Both the position numbers and the translations under genes were made by a program. Below are positions 8,335 through 19,141 of a stretch of DNA of 64,000 nucleotides, in pieces. Numbering within the stretch: the stretch's first letter is position 1; every line of letters begins with the position of its first letter. Where the stretch lies: NCBI GenBank assembly GCA_038533575.1, contig JBCAYL010000001.1:1702226-1766225 (forward strand), in the 5' to 3' direction. A model generated the notes under the pieces. That model did not search any database. It was not told the origin of the DNA and saw nothing but the letters and a program-made list of their open reading frames with translations. The DNA is from Pseudomonadota bacterium (GTDB taxonomy: Bacteria > Pseudomonadota > Alphaproteobacteria > Rhodobacterales > Rhodobacteraceae).

Positions 8335-10614
8335 ATGGCAGACGACAACAGCACAAGCACCGCCGAAAGCCCCGCCCTCGCCTACCATCGCTTGCCGAAG
8401 CCCGGAAAGCTCGAGATCCGCGCCACGAAGCCGCTCGCCAATGGCCGCGATCTGGCCCGGGCCTATTCGCCGGGCGTGGCGGAGGCCTCGAGCGCCATCG
8501 TGGCAGACCCCGACGCCGCGCGCGACTACACCGCCCGCGGCAATCTCGTGGCCGTCGTCTCCAACGGGTCCGCCGTGCTCGGCCTCGGCAATATCGGGGC
8601 GCTGGCGTCGAAGCCGGTGATGGAAGGCAAGGCCGTCCTCTTCAAGAAATTTGCGAATATCGACTGCTTTGACATCGAAATCGACGAGACAGACCCTGAA
8701 AAACTCGCCGACATCGTCTGCGCGCTCGAGCCCACCTTCGGCGCGATCAACCTCGAGGACATCAAGGCGCCCGACTGCTTCATCGTCGAAAAGCTCTGCC
8801 GCGAGCGGATGAACATCCCGGTCTTCCACGATGACCAGCACGGCACGGCCATCGTCGTGGGTGCCGCGGCGACGAACGCGCTCCGCGTGGCGGGCAAGAG
8901 CTTCGAAGACATCAAGATCGTCTCCACCGGGGGCGGCGCGGCGGGCATCGCCTGCCTCGACATGCTACTCAAGCTCGGCGTGCGCCGCGAGAATGTCTGG
9001 CTCTGCGACATCGACGGGCTGGTCTACGAGGGGCGCGGCAACTCCACCCCGCAGAAGGACGCCTACGCGCAGGGCAGCACGCCCGCGACGCTGGGCGAGG
9101 TCATCGACGGAGCCGACCTCTTCCTCGGGCTCTCGGGGCCGGGCGTCCTGAAGCCCGAGATGGTCGCCAGGATGGCCGAGCGGCCCATTGTCTTTGCCCT
9201 CGCCAATCCCACGCCGGAGATCCTGCCCGACGAGGTGCGCGCGGTGGCGCCCAAGGCCATCATCGCCACGGGGCGGAGCGATTTCCCGAACCAGGTCAAC
9301 AACGTCCTGTGTTTTCCGTTCATTTTCCGGGGCGCGCTCGACGTGGGCGCCACCGAGATCAACGACGCCATGGAGATCGCCTGCATCGAGGGGATCGCGG
9401 CGCTCGCACGGGCGACGACGAGCGCGGAAGCCGCGGCGGCCTATAAGGGCGAGCAGATGAGCTTTGGCGCGGATTACCTGATCCCGAAGCCCTTCGACCC
9501 CCGCCTCATGGGCGTGGTGGCCTCCGCCGTCGCGGGCGCGGCCATCGAGACGGGCGTGGCCAAACGGCCGCTCGACGTGCCCGCGTACAAGGCCAAGCTC
9601 GACGGCTCCGTCTTCCGCTCCGCGCTCATCATGCGCCCGGTCTTCGAGGCCGCCTCCACCGCCTCGCGCCGGATCGTCTTCGCCGAGGGAGAGGACGAGC
9701 GCGTGCTCCGCTGCGCACAGGCGACGCTCGAGGATCTCACCGAGACGCCGATCCTCATCGGCCGGCCCGATGTCATCGCCGCGCGCTGCGAGCGCGCGGG
9801 CCTCAAGATCAGGCCCGGCGATTTCGAGGTGGTGAACCCCAACGACGACCCGCGTTACCGCGACTACTGGGGCACTTATCACAGCCTCATGGCACGGCGC
9901 GGCGTGACGCCGGACATCGCCCGCGCGGTCATGCGCACCAACACCACCGCCATCGCGGCGGTCATGGTGGCGCGGGAGGAAGCAGACAGCCTGATTTGCG
10001 GGACGTTCGGACAATACCAGTGGCATCTGCGCTACGTGAGCGAGGTCCTGAGCGGCGGATCGGGTGCGCTGCACCCGGTGGGGGCGCTCTCCATGATGAT
10101 CCTCGAGGACGGGCCGCTCTTTCTGGCCGACACCCATGTCCATGACCAGCCCACGCCCGCCCAGCTCCTCGAGACGACGATCGCCGCCGCGCGCCACGTG
10201 CGCCGATTTGGCGTGGAGCCCAAGATCGCGCTGCTGTCGCGCTCCCAGTTCGGCGATACCGATTGCGGCACCGGCCGCGCCATGCGCGAGGCCATGGCGC
10301 TCCTCGACGCCGCGCCGCGCGATTTCGTCTACGAGGGTGAGATGCATGCCGCCACCGCGCTGAGCCCGGAGAACAGGGAGCGCATCTTCCCGGGATCGCG
10401 CCTCGAGGGGCAGGCCAACGTGCTCATTTTCGGCATCTCGGACGCGGCCTCTGGGGTCCGCAACATCCTGAAATACAAGGCCAACGGGCTCGAGGTGGGG
10501 CCGATCCTCATGGGCATGGGCAATCGCTGCCATATCGTGACCCCGGCGATCACCGCGCGGGGCCTGCTCAACATGACAGCCCTCGCCGGCACGCCTGTCG
10601 CGCAATATGGCTGA
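8335..10614 (+). CDS. maeB: NADP-dependent malic enzyme (MaeB type with phosphotransacetylase-like domain)
   Basis: Decarboxylates malate to pyruvate with reduction of NADP. The 759-residue protein has the two-part architecture of large bacterial malic enzymes: malic enzyme core (about 1-430) with YSPGVAEAS, the [11 protein letters not shown] segment and the nucleotide-binding [10 protein letters not shown], then a phosphate acetyl/butyryltransferase-like domain (about 440-755) that is regulatory in characterised homologues. I start it at ATG 8335, which follows GGGAGGG with good spacing; the frame stays open upstream through palindromic non-coding DNA. It supplies pyruvate and NADPH when cells grow on C4 acids or acetate/propionate. 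It overlaps the next small membrane gene by 8 bases. Confidence 0.95.
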   Translation: MADDNSTSTAESPALAYHRLPKPGKLEIRATKPLANGRDLARAYSPGVAEASSAIVADPDAARDYTARGNLVAVVSNGSAVLGLGNIGALASKPVMEGKAVLFKKFANIDCFDIEIDETDPEKLADIVCALEPTFGAINLEDIKAPDCFIVEKLCRERMNIPVFHDDQHGTAIVVGAAATNALRVAGKSFEDIKIVSTGGGAAGIACLDMLLKLGVRRENVWLCDIDGLVYEGRGNSTPQKDAYAQGSTPATLGEVIDGADLFLGLSGPGVLKPEMVARMAERPIVFALANPTPEILPDEVRAVAPKAIIATGRSDFPNQVNNVLCFPFIFRGALDVGATEINDAMEIACIEGIAALARATTSAEAAAAYKGEQMSFGADYLIPKPFDPRLMGVVASAVAGAAIETGVAKRPLDVPAYKAKLDGSVFRSALIMRPVFEAASTASRRIVFAEGEDERVLRCAQATLEDLTETPILIGRPDVIAARCERAGLKIRPGDFEVVNPNDDPRYRDYWGTYHSLMARRGVTPDIARAVMRTNTTAIAAVMVAREEADSLICGTFGQYQWHLRYVSEVLSGGSGALHPVGALSMMILEDGPLFLADTHVHDQPTPAQLLETTIAAARHVRRFGVEPKIALLSRSQFGDTDCGTGRAMREAMALLDAAPRDFVYEGEMHAATALSPENRERIFPGSRLEGQANVLIFGISDAASGVRNILKYKANGLEVGPILMGMGNRCHIVTPAITARGLLNMTALAGTPVAQYG

Positions 10615-11137
10615 GAGGGCCTACAGCCGGGCGCAGTGGCGGTGCGCGGTGAACCTCTCGGCCCTTCTCGGCTGGGCCGGATGGTGCCTCGTCTCTGCCG
10701 CGGGCATCTTGATCGAGGAGCCCGGGCGCCTGATCCAGTACTTCACGCTCCTGCCATGGGTGGCGGGGATCGGCCTGCCCATCGCCTTCGCGCTCTGCTG
10801 GCTCATCGGCGCGCCGCTGCTCTGGCGCGTCATGGCCCGGCCCGTGGGCCGCGGCCGTGCGGCGCTCACGGGCGGGGCCTGCGCCGCGACCTTCGCCGCG
10901 ATCTCGATCCTCCTCGGTCGCTTGAACGGGCTGCGCATCTCGCGGGACGACAGCTTTCACTCGCAGATCGGCGGTGGCGATTATGTCCGCTCGGTCGACG
11001 GCATCCTCACAGCCTATGGCTGGCTCGTCGTGGCGCAGAACTCGGCCATCTTCATCGCCATCGGCGTAGCCGTGGGCCTCACGGTGCACGCGCTGGTGGG
11101 CCAGCCCCGGGGCGGCGAAGGCGCGGCGCGCGGCTGA
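10607..11137 (+). CDS. Small four-helix membrane protein, function unknown
   Basis: A 176-residue hydrophobic protein with about four predicted membrane segments (near 14-34, 45-70, 83-103 and 138-163) and a short polar loop RISRDDSFHSQIGGGDYVRSVDG between the third and fourth. I do not recognise the family. The ATG at 10607 lies inside the end of maeB (8-base overlap), so the two are co-transcribed and perhaps translationally coupled. A transport role linked to malate use is only a guess from position. Confidence 0.7.
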   Translation: MAERAYSRAQWRCAVNLSALLGWAGWCLVSAAGILIEEPGRLIQYFTLLPWVAGIGLPIAFALCWLIGAPLLWRVMARPVGRGRAALTGGACAATFAAISILLGRLNGLRISRDDSFHSQIGGGDYVRSVDGILTAYGWLVVAQNSAIFIAIGVAVGLTVHALVGQPRGGEGAARG

Positions 11138-11251
11138 TCCCGGGACGCCACCCGGCGCAGGAATTCACACCCGCATCACCCTGCGAGCGCAATCATTCTT
11201 GCCGCATGGCGCACCCTTCGCCTACACCCGCCGGGACGGGAGAAGAGAGCC

Positions 11252-13156
11252 ATGGGATACACCGACATCTACGCAGGCTGGCAGGCCGATCCGGAGCGCT
11301 TCTGGATGGAGGCCGCAGAGGCCATCGACTGGGATCGGGCCCCGACGAGAGCGCTCGACGCCTCCCGCGCCCCGCTCTACGAATGGTTTCCCGATGCGCG
11401 GGTCAACACCTGCTGGAACGCCGTGGACCGCCACGTGGCGGCGGGCCGTGGCGGGCACATCGCCATCATCCACGACAGCCCCATCACCGGCACCTCCGCC
11501 CGCATCACCTATGCCGAGCTCCGGGACCGCGTCGCAGCCCTGGCCGGCGCCCTCACGGCGCGCGGCATCAACGTTGGCGACCGCGTCATCATCTACATGC
11601 CCATGGTGCCCGAAGCGCTCGTCGCGATGCTCGCCTGCGCCCGCATCGGGGCGATCCATTCCGTCGTCTTCGGCGGATTTGCCTCCAATGAGCTCGCCGT
11701 CCGCATCGACGACGCCACGCCAAAGGCGATCATCGCCGCCTCTTGCGGCTGCGAGCCCGGGCGCATCGTCACCTATAAGCCCCTGCTCGACGAGGCGATC
11801 GACATGGCGGGGCACAAGCCCGACTTTCAGATGATCCTGCAGCGCAAGGAAGGGCCCTGCGATCTGGGCCCCACGGACGTGGATTGGCACGCCGCGCAGG
11901 AGGGCGTGGCCCCAGCGGCCTGCGTGCCGGTGCCCGGCACCCATCCCGCCTATATCCTCTACACCTCCGGCACCACGGGCCAGCCCAAGGGCGTCGTCCG
12001 GCCCACGGCCGGGCATCTCGTGGCGCTGAACTGGACGATGAAGAACGTCTACGACATCAATCCGCCCACCGCGGAGGGCACGGAGGTCTTCTGGGCCGCC
12101 TCGGACGTGGGCTGGGTCGTGGGCCACAGCTACATCTGCTACGCGCCGCTCATCCACGGCAATACGACCATCGTCTTCGAGGGCAAGCCAGTGGGCACAC
12201 CCGACGCCGGCACCTTCTGGCGCGTCATCGAGGATCACAAGGTGAAGGCGCTCTTCACCGCGCCCACCGCCTTCCGCGCCATCAAACGGGACGATCCCAA
12301 GGGCACGTTGATCGGGGACTATGATCTGTCGTCCCTCGAATGCCTCTACCTCGCCGGGGAGCGGGCCGACCCAGACACGATCATCTGGGCGCAGGAAAAG
12401 CTCGGCGTGCCCGTCATCGACCACTGGTGGCAGACGGAGACGGGCTATGCCATCGCCGCCAATCCCATGGGGATCGAGAAGCTGCCGGTGAAGCTCGGCT
12501 CCCCCTCGGTGCCCATGCCGGGCTACGACGTGCAGATCCTCTCCGACGAGGGTCACCCGCTCGCCCCGGACGAGCTCGGCGCCATCGCCGTGAAGCTTCC
12601 CCTGCCCCCGGGCACTCTGCCCACCCTCTGGAACGCCGAGGAGCGCTTCACCAAAAGCTACCTCGACGCCTTCCCGGGCTACTATGAGACGGGCGACGCG
12701 GGCATGATCGACGAGGACGGCTACCTCTACATCATGGCGCGCACCGATGACGTCATCAACGTGGCGGGTCACCGGCTCTCCACCGGGGCGATGGAGGAGG
12801 TGCTGGCCGGGCATCCCGACGTGGCCGAATGCGCCGTCATCGGCGTCACCGACGCGCTCAAGGGCCAGCTTCCGCTCGGCTTCCTGTGCCTCAACTCGGG
12901 CACTGAGAGGCCCGAGCCCGAGATCGTGGCCGAGGTCATCGCCAAGGTGCGCGACGAGATCGGGCCCGTGGCGACCTTCAAGCTCGCCGCGGTCGTGCCG
13001 CGCCTGCCAAAGACCCGCTCGGGCAAGATCCTGCGCGGCACGATGGTCAAGATCGCCGACAACGAGGCCTACAAAATGCCCGCCACGATCGACGATCCGG
13101 CGATCCTCGACGAGATCCGCACGGCGCTCCAAGGCCTGGGCTACGCGGCGGCCTGA
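11252..13156 (+). CDS. prpE: Propionyl-CoA synthetase (propionate-CoA ligase)
   Basis: Activates propionate to propionyl-CoA through an acyl-adenylate. The 634-residue ANL-superfamily enzyme has the P-loop YTSGTTGQPKG near residue 236, the HWWQTETGY adenine motif, YETGDAG, and the C-terminal catalytic lysine in SGKILRGT (Lys592). The N terminus YTDIYAGWQADPERFWMEAA and WFPDARVNTCWNAVDRH fits PrpE rather than acetyl-CoA synthetase, but substrate preference is inferred. Lys592 is the residue type acetylated and restored by sirtuins in characterised relatives, relevant because a sirtuin gene in this window is interrupted. Propionyl-CoA made here would flow toward methylmalonyl-CoA, consistent with meaB and the epimerase elsewhere in the window. 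Confidence 0.92.
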   Translation: MGYTDIYAGWQADPERFWMEAAEAIDWDRAPTRALDASRAPLYEWFPDARVNTCWNAVDRHVAAGRGGHIAIIHDSPITGTSARITYAELRDRVAALAGALTARGINVGDRVIIYMPMVPEALVAMLACARIGAIHSVVFGGFASNELAVRIDDATPKAIIAASCGCEPGRIVTYKPLLDEAIDMAGHKPDFQMILQRKEGPCDLGPTDVDWHAAQEGVAPAACVPVPGTHPAYILYTSGTTGQPKGVVRPTAGHLVALNWTMKNVYDINPPTAEGTEVFWAASDVGWVVGHSYICYAPLIHGNTTIVFEGKPVGTPDAGTFWRVIEDHKVKALFTAPTAFRAIKRDDPKGTLIGDYDLSSLECLYLAGERADPDTIIWAQEKLGVPVIDHWWQTETGYAIAANPMGIEKLPVKLGSPSVPMPGYDVQILSDEGHPLAPDELGAIAVKLPLPPGTLPTLWNAEERFTKSYLDAFPGYYETGDAGMIDEDGYLYIMARTDDVINVAGHRLSTGAMEEVLAGHPDVAECAVIGVTDALKGQLPLGFLCLNSGTERPEPEIVAEVIAKVRDEIGPVATFKLAAVVPRLPKTRSGKILRGTMVKIADNEAYKMPATIDDPAILDEIRTALQGLGYAAA

Positions 13157-13299
13157 GGCCGCGCACGCGCCGTGACAAACCTGCCCTTGCGTCATCGCGG
13201 GCGGGCGTTAACCTGTTGTTACACCCCAAGGGCGAGCGCCGTGCTGCAGAGGCGCGCGCCCTCTGACCCAACGTCTGCGCAACTGTCGAGACGCCTTTC

Positions 13300-14937
13300 A
13301 TGAAAACACCCTATTTTCACCCCGCCGCGCGGGCCTACGCTGCCGAGGTCGAAGCCGGCACGCTCTCGCGCCGCGAATTCCTGACGCGTGCCACGGCGCT
13401 CGGGCTCTCGAGCGCGGCCGCCTACGCGCTCATCGGCGCGACGCCCGCAAATTCCGCGGGCCATGCCCGCGACGGCGGCACCCTCAGGATCGAGAGCACC
13501 GTGCGCGCCCTCAAGGACCCGCGGACCTATGACTGGCCGCAGATGTCGAACTACACGCGCGGCTGGCTGGAATATCTCGTGGAATACCAGTCAGATGGCT
13601 CCTTCGTGCCGATGCTCCTCGAAGGCTGGGAGGTCAATGACGACGCCACCGAGTACCGCCTCATGGTCCGCCCCGGCGTGACCTGGAACAACGGCGAGGC
13701 CTTCACCGCGCAGGACGTGGCCTTCAATATCGCGCGCTGGTGCGAACGTGCCGTAGAGGGCAATTCCATGGCCGCGCGCATGGCTTCCCTCATCGACCCC
13801 GAGACCGACGTGGCCCGCGAAGGCGCCATCGAGGTGGCCGATGACATGACGGTCGTCCTGCGCCCGGCCACGGCCGACATCACACTCATCGCCGGCTTCT
13901 CGGATTATCCCGCCGCCATCGTGCATCCGTCCTTCGACGGCAACGACCCGCTCGCCAATCCCATCGGCACCGGCCCCTACCTGCCGGGCGAATACACGGT
14001 GGGCATCTCCGCCGAGCTCATCCGCAACGACGCCCACGACTGGTGGGGCGAAGGCGCCGCGCTGGAGCGCATCGTCTACGTCGATTTCGGCGATGACCAG
14101 GCCGCGATCTTCGCCGCCGTGGAGGCCGAGGAAGTGGACATGATCTACGAGAGCCTGGGCGACTTCATCCCGCTCTTTGACTCCATCGACTGGACGCGCT
14201 CGGAAGCCACGACGGCCAACACCGTCTGCATCCGCTGCAACCAGAAGGCCGAGGTGGGCGGCATGGTGCCCTATGCCGATGCGCGCGTGCGCCGGGCCAT
14301 GGCGCTCGCCATCGACAACGCCACCTGCCTGACGCTGGGCTTCGCCGACAACGGCACCGTGGCCGAGAACCACCATGTCTCGCCGATCCACCCTGAATAC
14401 GCGGAGCTTCCGCCGATCGAAACGGACCCGGCCGCGGCGCTCGCGCTCATGGAAGAGGCCGGCATGGCCGATTTCGAGCACGAGCTCATCTCCATCGACG
14501 ACGATTGGCGCCGGGCGACCTGTGACGCCGCCGCCGCCATGCTCCGCGATGCCGGCATCAACGTGCGGCGCACGGTGCTCCCCGGCGCGACCTTCTGGAA
14601 CGACTGGGCGCAATACCCCTTCTCGGCCACTGACTGGGCCCAGCGGCCACTCGGGGTCCAGGTCCTCGCGCTGGCCTACCGCTCCGGCGAGGCGTGGAAC
14701 GAGAGCGCCTTCGAGAACGCGGAGTTCGACGCGCTTCTGGCGGAGGCCACGGCCATCGCCGACGCCGATCAGCGCCGCGAGGTCATGGCCCGCATCCAGA
14801 CCATCATGCAGGAGGAAGGGGTCGTCGTGCAGCCCTACTGGCGCTCGATCTTCCGGCACTACCGCCCGGATGTGGTGGGGGCCGAGATGCACCCGACCTT
14901 CGAGATCCACGTGACGAAACTGGGCTTCGCCGCGTAA
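13300..14937 (+). CDS. ABC transporter substrate-binding protein (peptide/nickel family 5), Tat-exported
   Basis: A 545-residue periplasmic binding protein of solute-binding family 5 (DppA/OppA-like). The N terminus has a twin-arginine signal (LSRREFLTRATALGL, about residues 23-37) with a hydrophobic stretch ending PANSAGHA. The mature part shows family hallmarks such as LLEGWEVNDDATEYRLMVRPGVTWNNGEAFTA-type and NPIGTGPY segments. No permease or ATPase gene is adjacent, so the partner transporter is elsewhere or this is an orphan binding protein. It is followed by a flavoprotein dehydrogenase about 200 bases downstream on the same strand. Substrate unknown. Confidence 0.88.
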   Translation: MKTPYFHPAARAYAAEVEAGTLSRREFLTRATALGLSSAAAYALIGATPANSAGHARDGGTLRIESTVRALKDPRTYDWPQMSNYTRGWLEYLVEYQSDGSFVPMLLEGWEVNDDATEYRLMVRPGVTWNNGEAFTAQDVAFNIARWCERAVEGNSMAARMASLIDPETDVAREGAIEVADDMTVVLRPATADITLIAGFSDYPAAIVHPSFDGNDPLANPIGTGPYLPGEYTVGISAELIRNDAHDWWGEGAALERIVYVDFGDDQAAIFAAVEAEEVDMIYESLGDFIPLFDSIDWTRSEATTANTVCIRCNQKAEVGGMVPYADARVRRAMALAIDNATCLTLGFADNGTVAENHHVSPIHPEYAELPPIETDPAAALALMEEAGMADFEHELISIDDDWRRATCDAAAAMLRDAGINVRRTVLPGATFWNDWAQYPFSATDWAQRPLGVQVLALAYRSGEAWNESAFENAEFDALLAEATAIADADQRREVMARIQTIMQEEGVVVQPYWRSIFRHYRPDVVGAEMHPTFEIHVTKLGFAA

Positions 14938-14960
14938 ACCTGCGCGCGCTGGTTGCTTTG

Positions 14961-14995
14961 GATGCCTCCGGCGGAGGTACAAAGCACAAAGAAGC
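14961..14995 (+). repeat. Dispersed repeat with GCCTCCGGCGGAGGT core (copy 1)
   Basis: Reads GATGCCTCCGGCGGAGGTAC followed by AAAGCACAAAGAAG. The CCTCC-GGC-GGAGG core can form a tight hairpin. Related copies occur at 33765-33796 and 58530-58562 (opposite orientation) and 47650-47695 (expanded). All are intergenic near gene ends. A terminator-like or REP-like role is inferred. Confidence 0.7.
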
Positions 14996-15143
14996 CGTGG
15001 ACCGCGCCTTGCCGCCGCGAGGCGCGTGAGACGCGGCGGAGCGCCATTAGGGACGGCGGGCGGGGCGCCTTTGCCGCGAGGCAAACAGCGCCCGACCCGC
15101 CGTAACGCTTGCCTGGAGCGCGGAGCCGCGCGACAGGTGGAGC

Positions 15144-16790
15144 ATGAAAGCAGACGTCATCATCGTCGGCGCGGGTCTCGCGGGCCTCGCCGCCGCCGCG
15201 GAACTCGGGGACCGCGGCAAGCGCGTCATTATCGTCGATCAAGAGGGCCCGCAGAACCTCGGCGGGCAGGCCTTCTGGTCCCTCGGCGGCCTTTTCATGG
15301 TGAACACCCCCGAGCAGCGCCGCATGGGCATCCGCGACAGCCGCGCGCTCGCCAGCGCAGACTGGCAGGGGGCGGCGGGCTTCGACCGCGCGGAGGATCA
15401 CTGGCCGCGGCGCTGGGCCGAGCACTACCTCGATTTTGCCGCGGGCGAGATGCGGAGCTGGCTCCACGCCATGGGCCACCGCTGGTTCCCTGTCGTGGGT
15501 TGGGCCGAGCGCGGCGGCGGGTTCGCCACCGGCCACGGCAATTCGGTGCCACGGTTTCACATCACCTGGGGCACCGGGCCCGGCGTCCTCGCACCTTTCA
15601 TCGCCCGTTGCGCCGAGCACGAGAAGGCGGGCCGTCTCACCTACGCCTTCCGTCACCAGGTCGACCGGATCGAGATGCAGGACGGCCGGGCCACCGGCAT
15701 CTCGGGCACCGTCCTCGCCGAGGATGACGCGCCCCGCGGCGCCAAGACCACGCGCGACGCGGCGGGCGAATTCCGCGCGGAGGCGGAGGCGGTCATCGTC
15801 ACCTCCGGCGGGATCGGCGGCAACTTCGAGATGGTCAAGAAGAACTGGCCCACCGGGCGTCTCGGCCCCGTCCCCGACGACATGGTCGCCGGCGTCCCGG
15901 CCCATGTCGACGGGCGCATGCTCTCGATTTCCGAGGCCGCCGGCGGACGCGTGATCAACAACGACCGCATGTGGCACTACACCGAAGGCGTGAAGAACTG
16001 GGATCCGATCTGGCCCTCCCACGGCATCCGCATCCTGCCCGGCCCTTCGTCCATGTGGTTCGACGCCCATGGCAACCGCCTCGCACCCCCCGCCCTGCCG
16101 GGCTTCGACAGCCTCGGCACCCTGAAGAGCATCCTCGCCACCGGCGAAAGCTACAGCTGGTTCATCCTCACCCAGCAGATCATCAAGAAGGAATTCGCGC
16201 TTTCAGGCTCCGAGCAGAACCCGGACTTCACCTCCGGCAGCTGGCTCGAGGTCATCAAGGAGCGCATCCTGTCCGGCAAGCGCGCCACCGGGCCCGTGGA
16301 GGCCTTCAAGGAGCGGGGCGAGGATTTCGTGGTGGCACAGAACCTGCCGCAGCTTGTGCAAGGCATGAACCAGGTGGCCGGGGGACAGCGCATCGACGAG
16401 GCCCGACTGCGCGCGCAGATCGAGGCCCGCGATGCTCAGATCGACAATCCCTTTTCCAAGGACGCGCAGATCATGGCGATCCACGCCGCCCGCAACTATC
16501 GGGGCGACCGCCTCATCCGCACAGCCAAGCCGCACAAGTTCCTCGATCCCGCCAACGCGCCGCTCATTGCCGTGCGCCTCCATATCCTCACGCGCAAGAC
16601 CCTCGGTGGCCTCGAGACCAACCTTGACGGTCAGATGCTTGCCACCGATGGCAGCCCCATCGAGGGGCTCTTCGCCGCGGGCGAGGTCGCGGGCTTCGGA
16701 GGCGGCGGGTATCACGGCTACAACGCGCTCGAAGGCACCTTCCTCGGCGGCTGCATCTTCTCGGGGCGCAACGCCGGGCGTGCCGCCTGA
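15144..16790 (+). CDS. FAD-binding dehydrogenase (KstD/fumarate reductase-like flavoprotein)
   Basis: A 548-residue flavoprotein. The N-terminal Rossmann motif DVIIVGAGLAGLAAAAELGDRG (residues about 4-25) binds the ADP part of FAD, VTSGGIGGNFEMVKKNWP lies in the middle, and the C terminus has LFAAGEVAGFGGGGYHGYNALEGT-like FAD-closing residues typical of the 3-ketosteroid dehydrogenase/fumarate reductase group. The natural substrate cannot be read from sequence. There is no signal peptide, so a cytosolic location is expected. The ATG at 15144 follows an AGGTGGAG ribosome site. Its neighbour upstream is the lone peptide-type binding protein; NAD kinase is convergent downstream. Confidence 0.85.
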   Translation: MKADVIIVGAGLAGLAAAAELGDRGKRVIIVDQEGPQNLGGQAFWSLGGLFMVNTPEQRRMGIRDSRALASADWQGAAGFDRAEDHWPRRWAEHYLDFAAGEMRSWLHAMGHRWFPVVGWAERGGGFATGHGNSVPRFHITWGTGPGVLAPFIARCAEHEKAGRLTYAFRHQVDRIEMQDGRATGISGTVLAEDDAPRGAKTTRDAAGEFRAEAEAVIVTSGGIGGNFEMVKKNWPTGRLGPVPDDMVAGVPAHVDGRMLSISEAAGGRVINNDRMWHYTEGVKNWDPIWPSHGIRILPGPSSMWFDAHGNRLAPPALPGFDSLGTLKSILATGESYSWFILTQQIIKKEFALSGSEQNPDFTSGSWLEVIKERILSGKRATGPVEAFKERGEDFVVAQNLPQLVQGMNQVAGGQRIDEARLRAQIEARDAQIDNPFSKDAQIMAIHAARNYRGDRLIRTAKPHKFLDPANAPLIAVRLHILTRKTLGGLETNLDGQMLATDGSPIEGLFAAGEVAGFGGGGYHGYNALEGTFLGGCIFSGRNAGRAA

Positions 16791-16797
16791 GCCGCGG

Positions 16798-17565
16798 CTA
16801 CTCGAACTGCTCGCGGATGAGCCGTTCTTCCAGCCCGTGTCCCGGATCGAAGAGGATGCGGTGCTCCACCGCGCCCCAGCTTTCGATCTCGACCTGCACC
16901 ACGTCGCGGACGTTGCGCCCGTCGGCATCGGCCATGACGGGCCGCTTCTCCCCGCCGATGACCTCGAAACGCACCTTCGCGCGCTTGGGCAGGAGCGCCC
17001 CGCGCCAGCGCCGGGGCCGGTAGGCCGCCACGGGCGTGAGCGTCAGGACCTCCGAGCCGATGGGCACGATGGGCCCATGGGCGCTGTAATTGTAGGCCGT
17101 GGAGCCCGCGGGCGTGGCCACGAGCGCGCCGTCGCAGGCGAGCTCGGCCATGCGGAGCTTGTCATCGACATAGATCCGCAGCTTGGCCGCTTGCGGGCCC
17201 TGCCGGAGAAGCGAGACCTCGTTGATCGCCAGCCGCTCTGTCACCGAGCCGTCCACGCAGGTCGCGCGCATGCGCAGCGGGTTGATCACGGCTTCCTCCG
17301 CGGCCGCCAGCCGGAAGAGGAGATCCTCCTCCCGGTATTCGTTCATCAGGAAGCCCACCGTGCCGCGGTTCATCCCGTAGACGGGCACGGGCGAGCCCTC
17401 CGTGGCGTGTAGCGTCTGAAGCATGAAGCCATCGCCCCCCAGCGCCACGATCACCTCCGCCTCGGAGGGCTCCACATGCCCGTGCCGCTCGGTCAGCACA
17501 TCGCGCGCCTCTTGCGCGAGCGCCACGTCGCTGGCCACAAAGGCGATCTTCTGCTTTTGGGCCAC
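16798..17565 (-). CDS. nadK: NAD kinase
   Basis: Phosphorylates NAD to NADP. The 255-residue length is short but normal for alphaproteobacteria. GGDG is at residues 43-46, the conserved NE is visible in [11 protein letters not shown] and INEVSLLR, and the substrate loop reads [23 protein letters not shown] place the start at GTG 17565 because the protein begins there with [10 protein letters not shown]; codons further upstream are arginine-rich non-coding sequence. An AGGCAGCAG just upstream is a weak ribosome site. It is convergent with the flavoprotein gene (7-base gap) and divergent from glyA. Confidence 0.93.
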   Translation of the reverse strand: MAQKQKIAFVASDVALAQEARDVLTERHGHVEPSEAEVIVALGGDGFMLQTLHATEGSPVPVYGMNRGTVGFLMNEYREEDLLFRLAAAEEAVINPLRMRATCVDGSVTERLAINEVSLLRQGPQAAKLRIYVDDKLRMAELACDGALVATPAGSTAYNYSAHGPIVPIGSEVLTLTPVAAYRPRRWRGALLPKRAKVRFEVIGGEKRPVMADADGRNVRDVVQVEIESWGAVEHRILFDPGHGLEERLIREQFE

Positions 17566-17666
17566 CTGCTGCCTCCCGCGGTCCAGTGGGCGTGTTTCCC
17601 AAAGACTGCGCCGGTGACGATCCGAAAGGCAAGTCACCAATCGGCTCCTCACGGGGCGCCGGAACG

Positions 17667-17694
17667 TTGCAAATGGCCGCGATTGAGGTATTCC
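17667..17694 (+). promoter_or_regulatory. Candidate sigma-70 promoter for glyA
   Basis: TTGCAA (17667-17672), a 16-base spacer, then TATTCC (17689-17694), about 50 bases before the glyA ATG. The -35 is good and the -10 only fair. The position in the divergent nadK-glyA gap is right. Inferred by eye. Confidence 0.4.
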
Positions 17695-17744
17695 CTCCTG
17701 ACCCCGCGCGCTAGAGAGACGCGACCTCATCTGGAGAGAGCACT

Positions 17745-19031
17745 ATGAACGCCCCGCACCGTGAAGCCGCCTTCTTTTCCAAATCCCTCGCGGACACCGA
17801 CGCCGAGCTTTTCGGCGCCATCGAACAGGAGCTGGGCCGCCAGCGCGACGAGATCGAGCTGATCGCCTCCGAGAACATCGTCTCGAAGGCCGTGCTCGAG
17901 GCGCAAGGCTCGGTCATGACGAACAAGTATGCCGAGGGCTACCCGGGCCGCCGCTACTATGGCGGGTGCCAATACGTGGACGTGGCCGAAAACCTCGCCA
18001 TCGAACGGGCCTGCAAGCTCTTCGGCGTGGACTTCGCGAATGTGCAGCCGAACTCCGGCTCCCAGGCCAACCAGGGCGTGTTCCAGGCGCTGCTTCAGCC
18101 CGGTGACACGATCCTCGGCATGTCGCTCGATGCAGGTGGCCACCTCACCCATGGTGCGAAGCCCAACCAGTCCGGCAAATGGTTCAACGCGGTCCAGTAC
18201 GGCGTAAGCCGGGAGACAAACCTCATCGATTACGACGAGCTCGCGCGCCTCGCCCTCGAGCACAAGCCGCAGATGATCATCGCCGGCGGCTCCGCCATTC
18301 CGCGGCACCTCGATTTCGCCAAGTTCCGGGAGATCGCCGATAGCGTGGGCGCCTACCTCCTCGCCGACGTGGCGCATTTCGCGGGCCTGATCGCCGCGGG
18401 CGTCTATCCCAATCCGTTCCCCCATGTGGATGTGGCCACGACCACGACCCACAAGACCCTCCGCGGCCCGCGCGGCGGCATGATCCTGACGAACGACGAG
18501 GCCATGGCCAAGAAGTTCAACTCCGCCATCTTCCCCGGCATCCAGGGCGGTCCGCTCATGCACGTGATCGCGGCCAAGGCCGTGGCCTTCGGCGAGGCGC
18601 TGCGCCCCGAGTTCAAGACCTACCAGGAGCAGGTCATCAAGAACGCCCAGGCGCTCGCCGATCAGCTCGCCAAGGGCGGCCTCGCCACCGTGACGAACGG
18701 GACCGACACGCACGTGATGCTGGTGGATCTGCGCCCCAAGGGCGTGAAAGGCAACGCCACCGAGCGCTCGCTCGGCCGCGCACACATCACCTGCAACAAG
18801 AACGGCGTGCCCTTCGACCCGGAAAAGCCCATGGTCACCTCGGGCATCCGCCTGGGCTCCCCCGCGGGGACGACCCGGGGCTTCGGCGAAGGCGAATTCC
18901 GCCAGATCGGCGACTGGATCAACGAGGTCGTCGATGGCCTCGCGGACCATGGCGAAGAGGGCAACAGCGCCGTGGAAGCGAAGGTCCGCGCCGAAGTCGC
19001 CGAGCTCTGCGCCCGCTTCCCGCTCTACTGA
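17745..19031 (+). CDS. glyA: Serine hydroxymethyltransferase
   Basis: Interconverts serine and glycine with tetrahydrofolate, the main source of one-carbon units. It is a 428-residue PLP enzyme of standard length. [10 protein letters not shown] lies near the N terminus, the [17 protein letters not shown] segment follows, and the PLP lysine is in [26 protein letters not shown] near the C terminus is the usual carboxylate-binding region, with Pro-Ala in place of the more common Pro-Ala variants. The ATG at 17745 follows GGAGAG with 7-base spacing. It is a single-gene unit with a candidate promoter upstream and a strong hairpin just after the stop. Confidence 0.98.
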   Translation: MNAPHREAAFFSKSLADTDAELFGAIEQELGRQRDEIELIASENIVSKAVLEAQGSVMTNKYAEGYPGRRYYGGCQYVDVAENLAIERACKLFGVDFANVQPNSGSQANQGVFQALLQPGDTILGMSLDAGGHLTHGAKPNQSGKWFNAVQYGVSRETNLIDYDELARLALEHKPQMIIAGGSAIPRHLDFAKFREIADSVGAYLLADVAHFAGLIAAGVYPNPFPHVDVATTTTHKTLRGPRGGMILTNDEAMAKKFNSAIFPGIQGGPLMHVIAAKAVAFGEALRPEFKTYQEQVIKNAQALADQLAKGGLATVTNGTDTHVMLVDLRPKGVKGNATERSLGRAHITCNKNGVPFDPEKPMVTSGIRLGSPAGTTRGFGEGEFRQIGDWINEVVDGLADHGEEGNSAVEAKVRAEVAELCARFPLY

Positions 19032-19037
19032 TGCCGC

Positions 19038-19058
19038 GGGTGGGGTGGGGCCCCACCC
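19038..19058 (+). terminator. GC-rich hairpin after glyA
   Basis: GGGTGGGG-TGGGG-CCCCACCC begins 7 bases after the glyA stop. The stem is very strong, but no U-tract follows, so it may act as a weak intrinsic terminator or as an mRNA 3'-end stabiliser. Confidence 0.5.
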
Positions 19059-19141
19059 GTCGCCCACCCTGATGAAGTCACCCTGCACCTCGTTGGCGGA
19101 TCCTCTTCGGTGCGGGGACGGCAACGCGCGCAGCGCGCCGC

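Noticed and set aside
11222-13195. A 657-codon minus-strand frame opposite prpE
   Set aside because: Composition rich in Arg, Gly, His and Val with no motif; the plus-strand protein is a clear PrpE.
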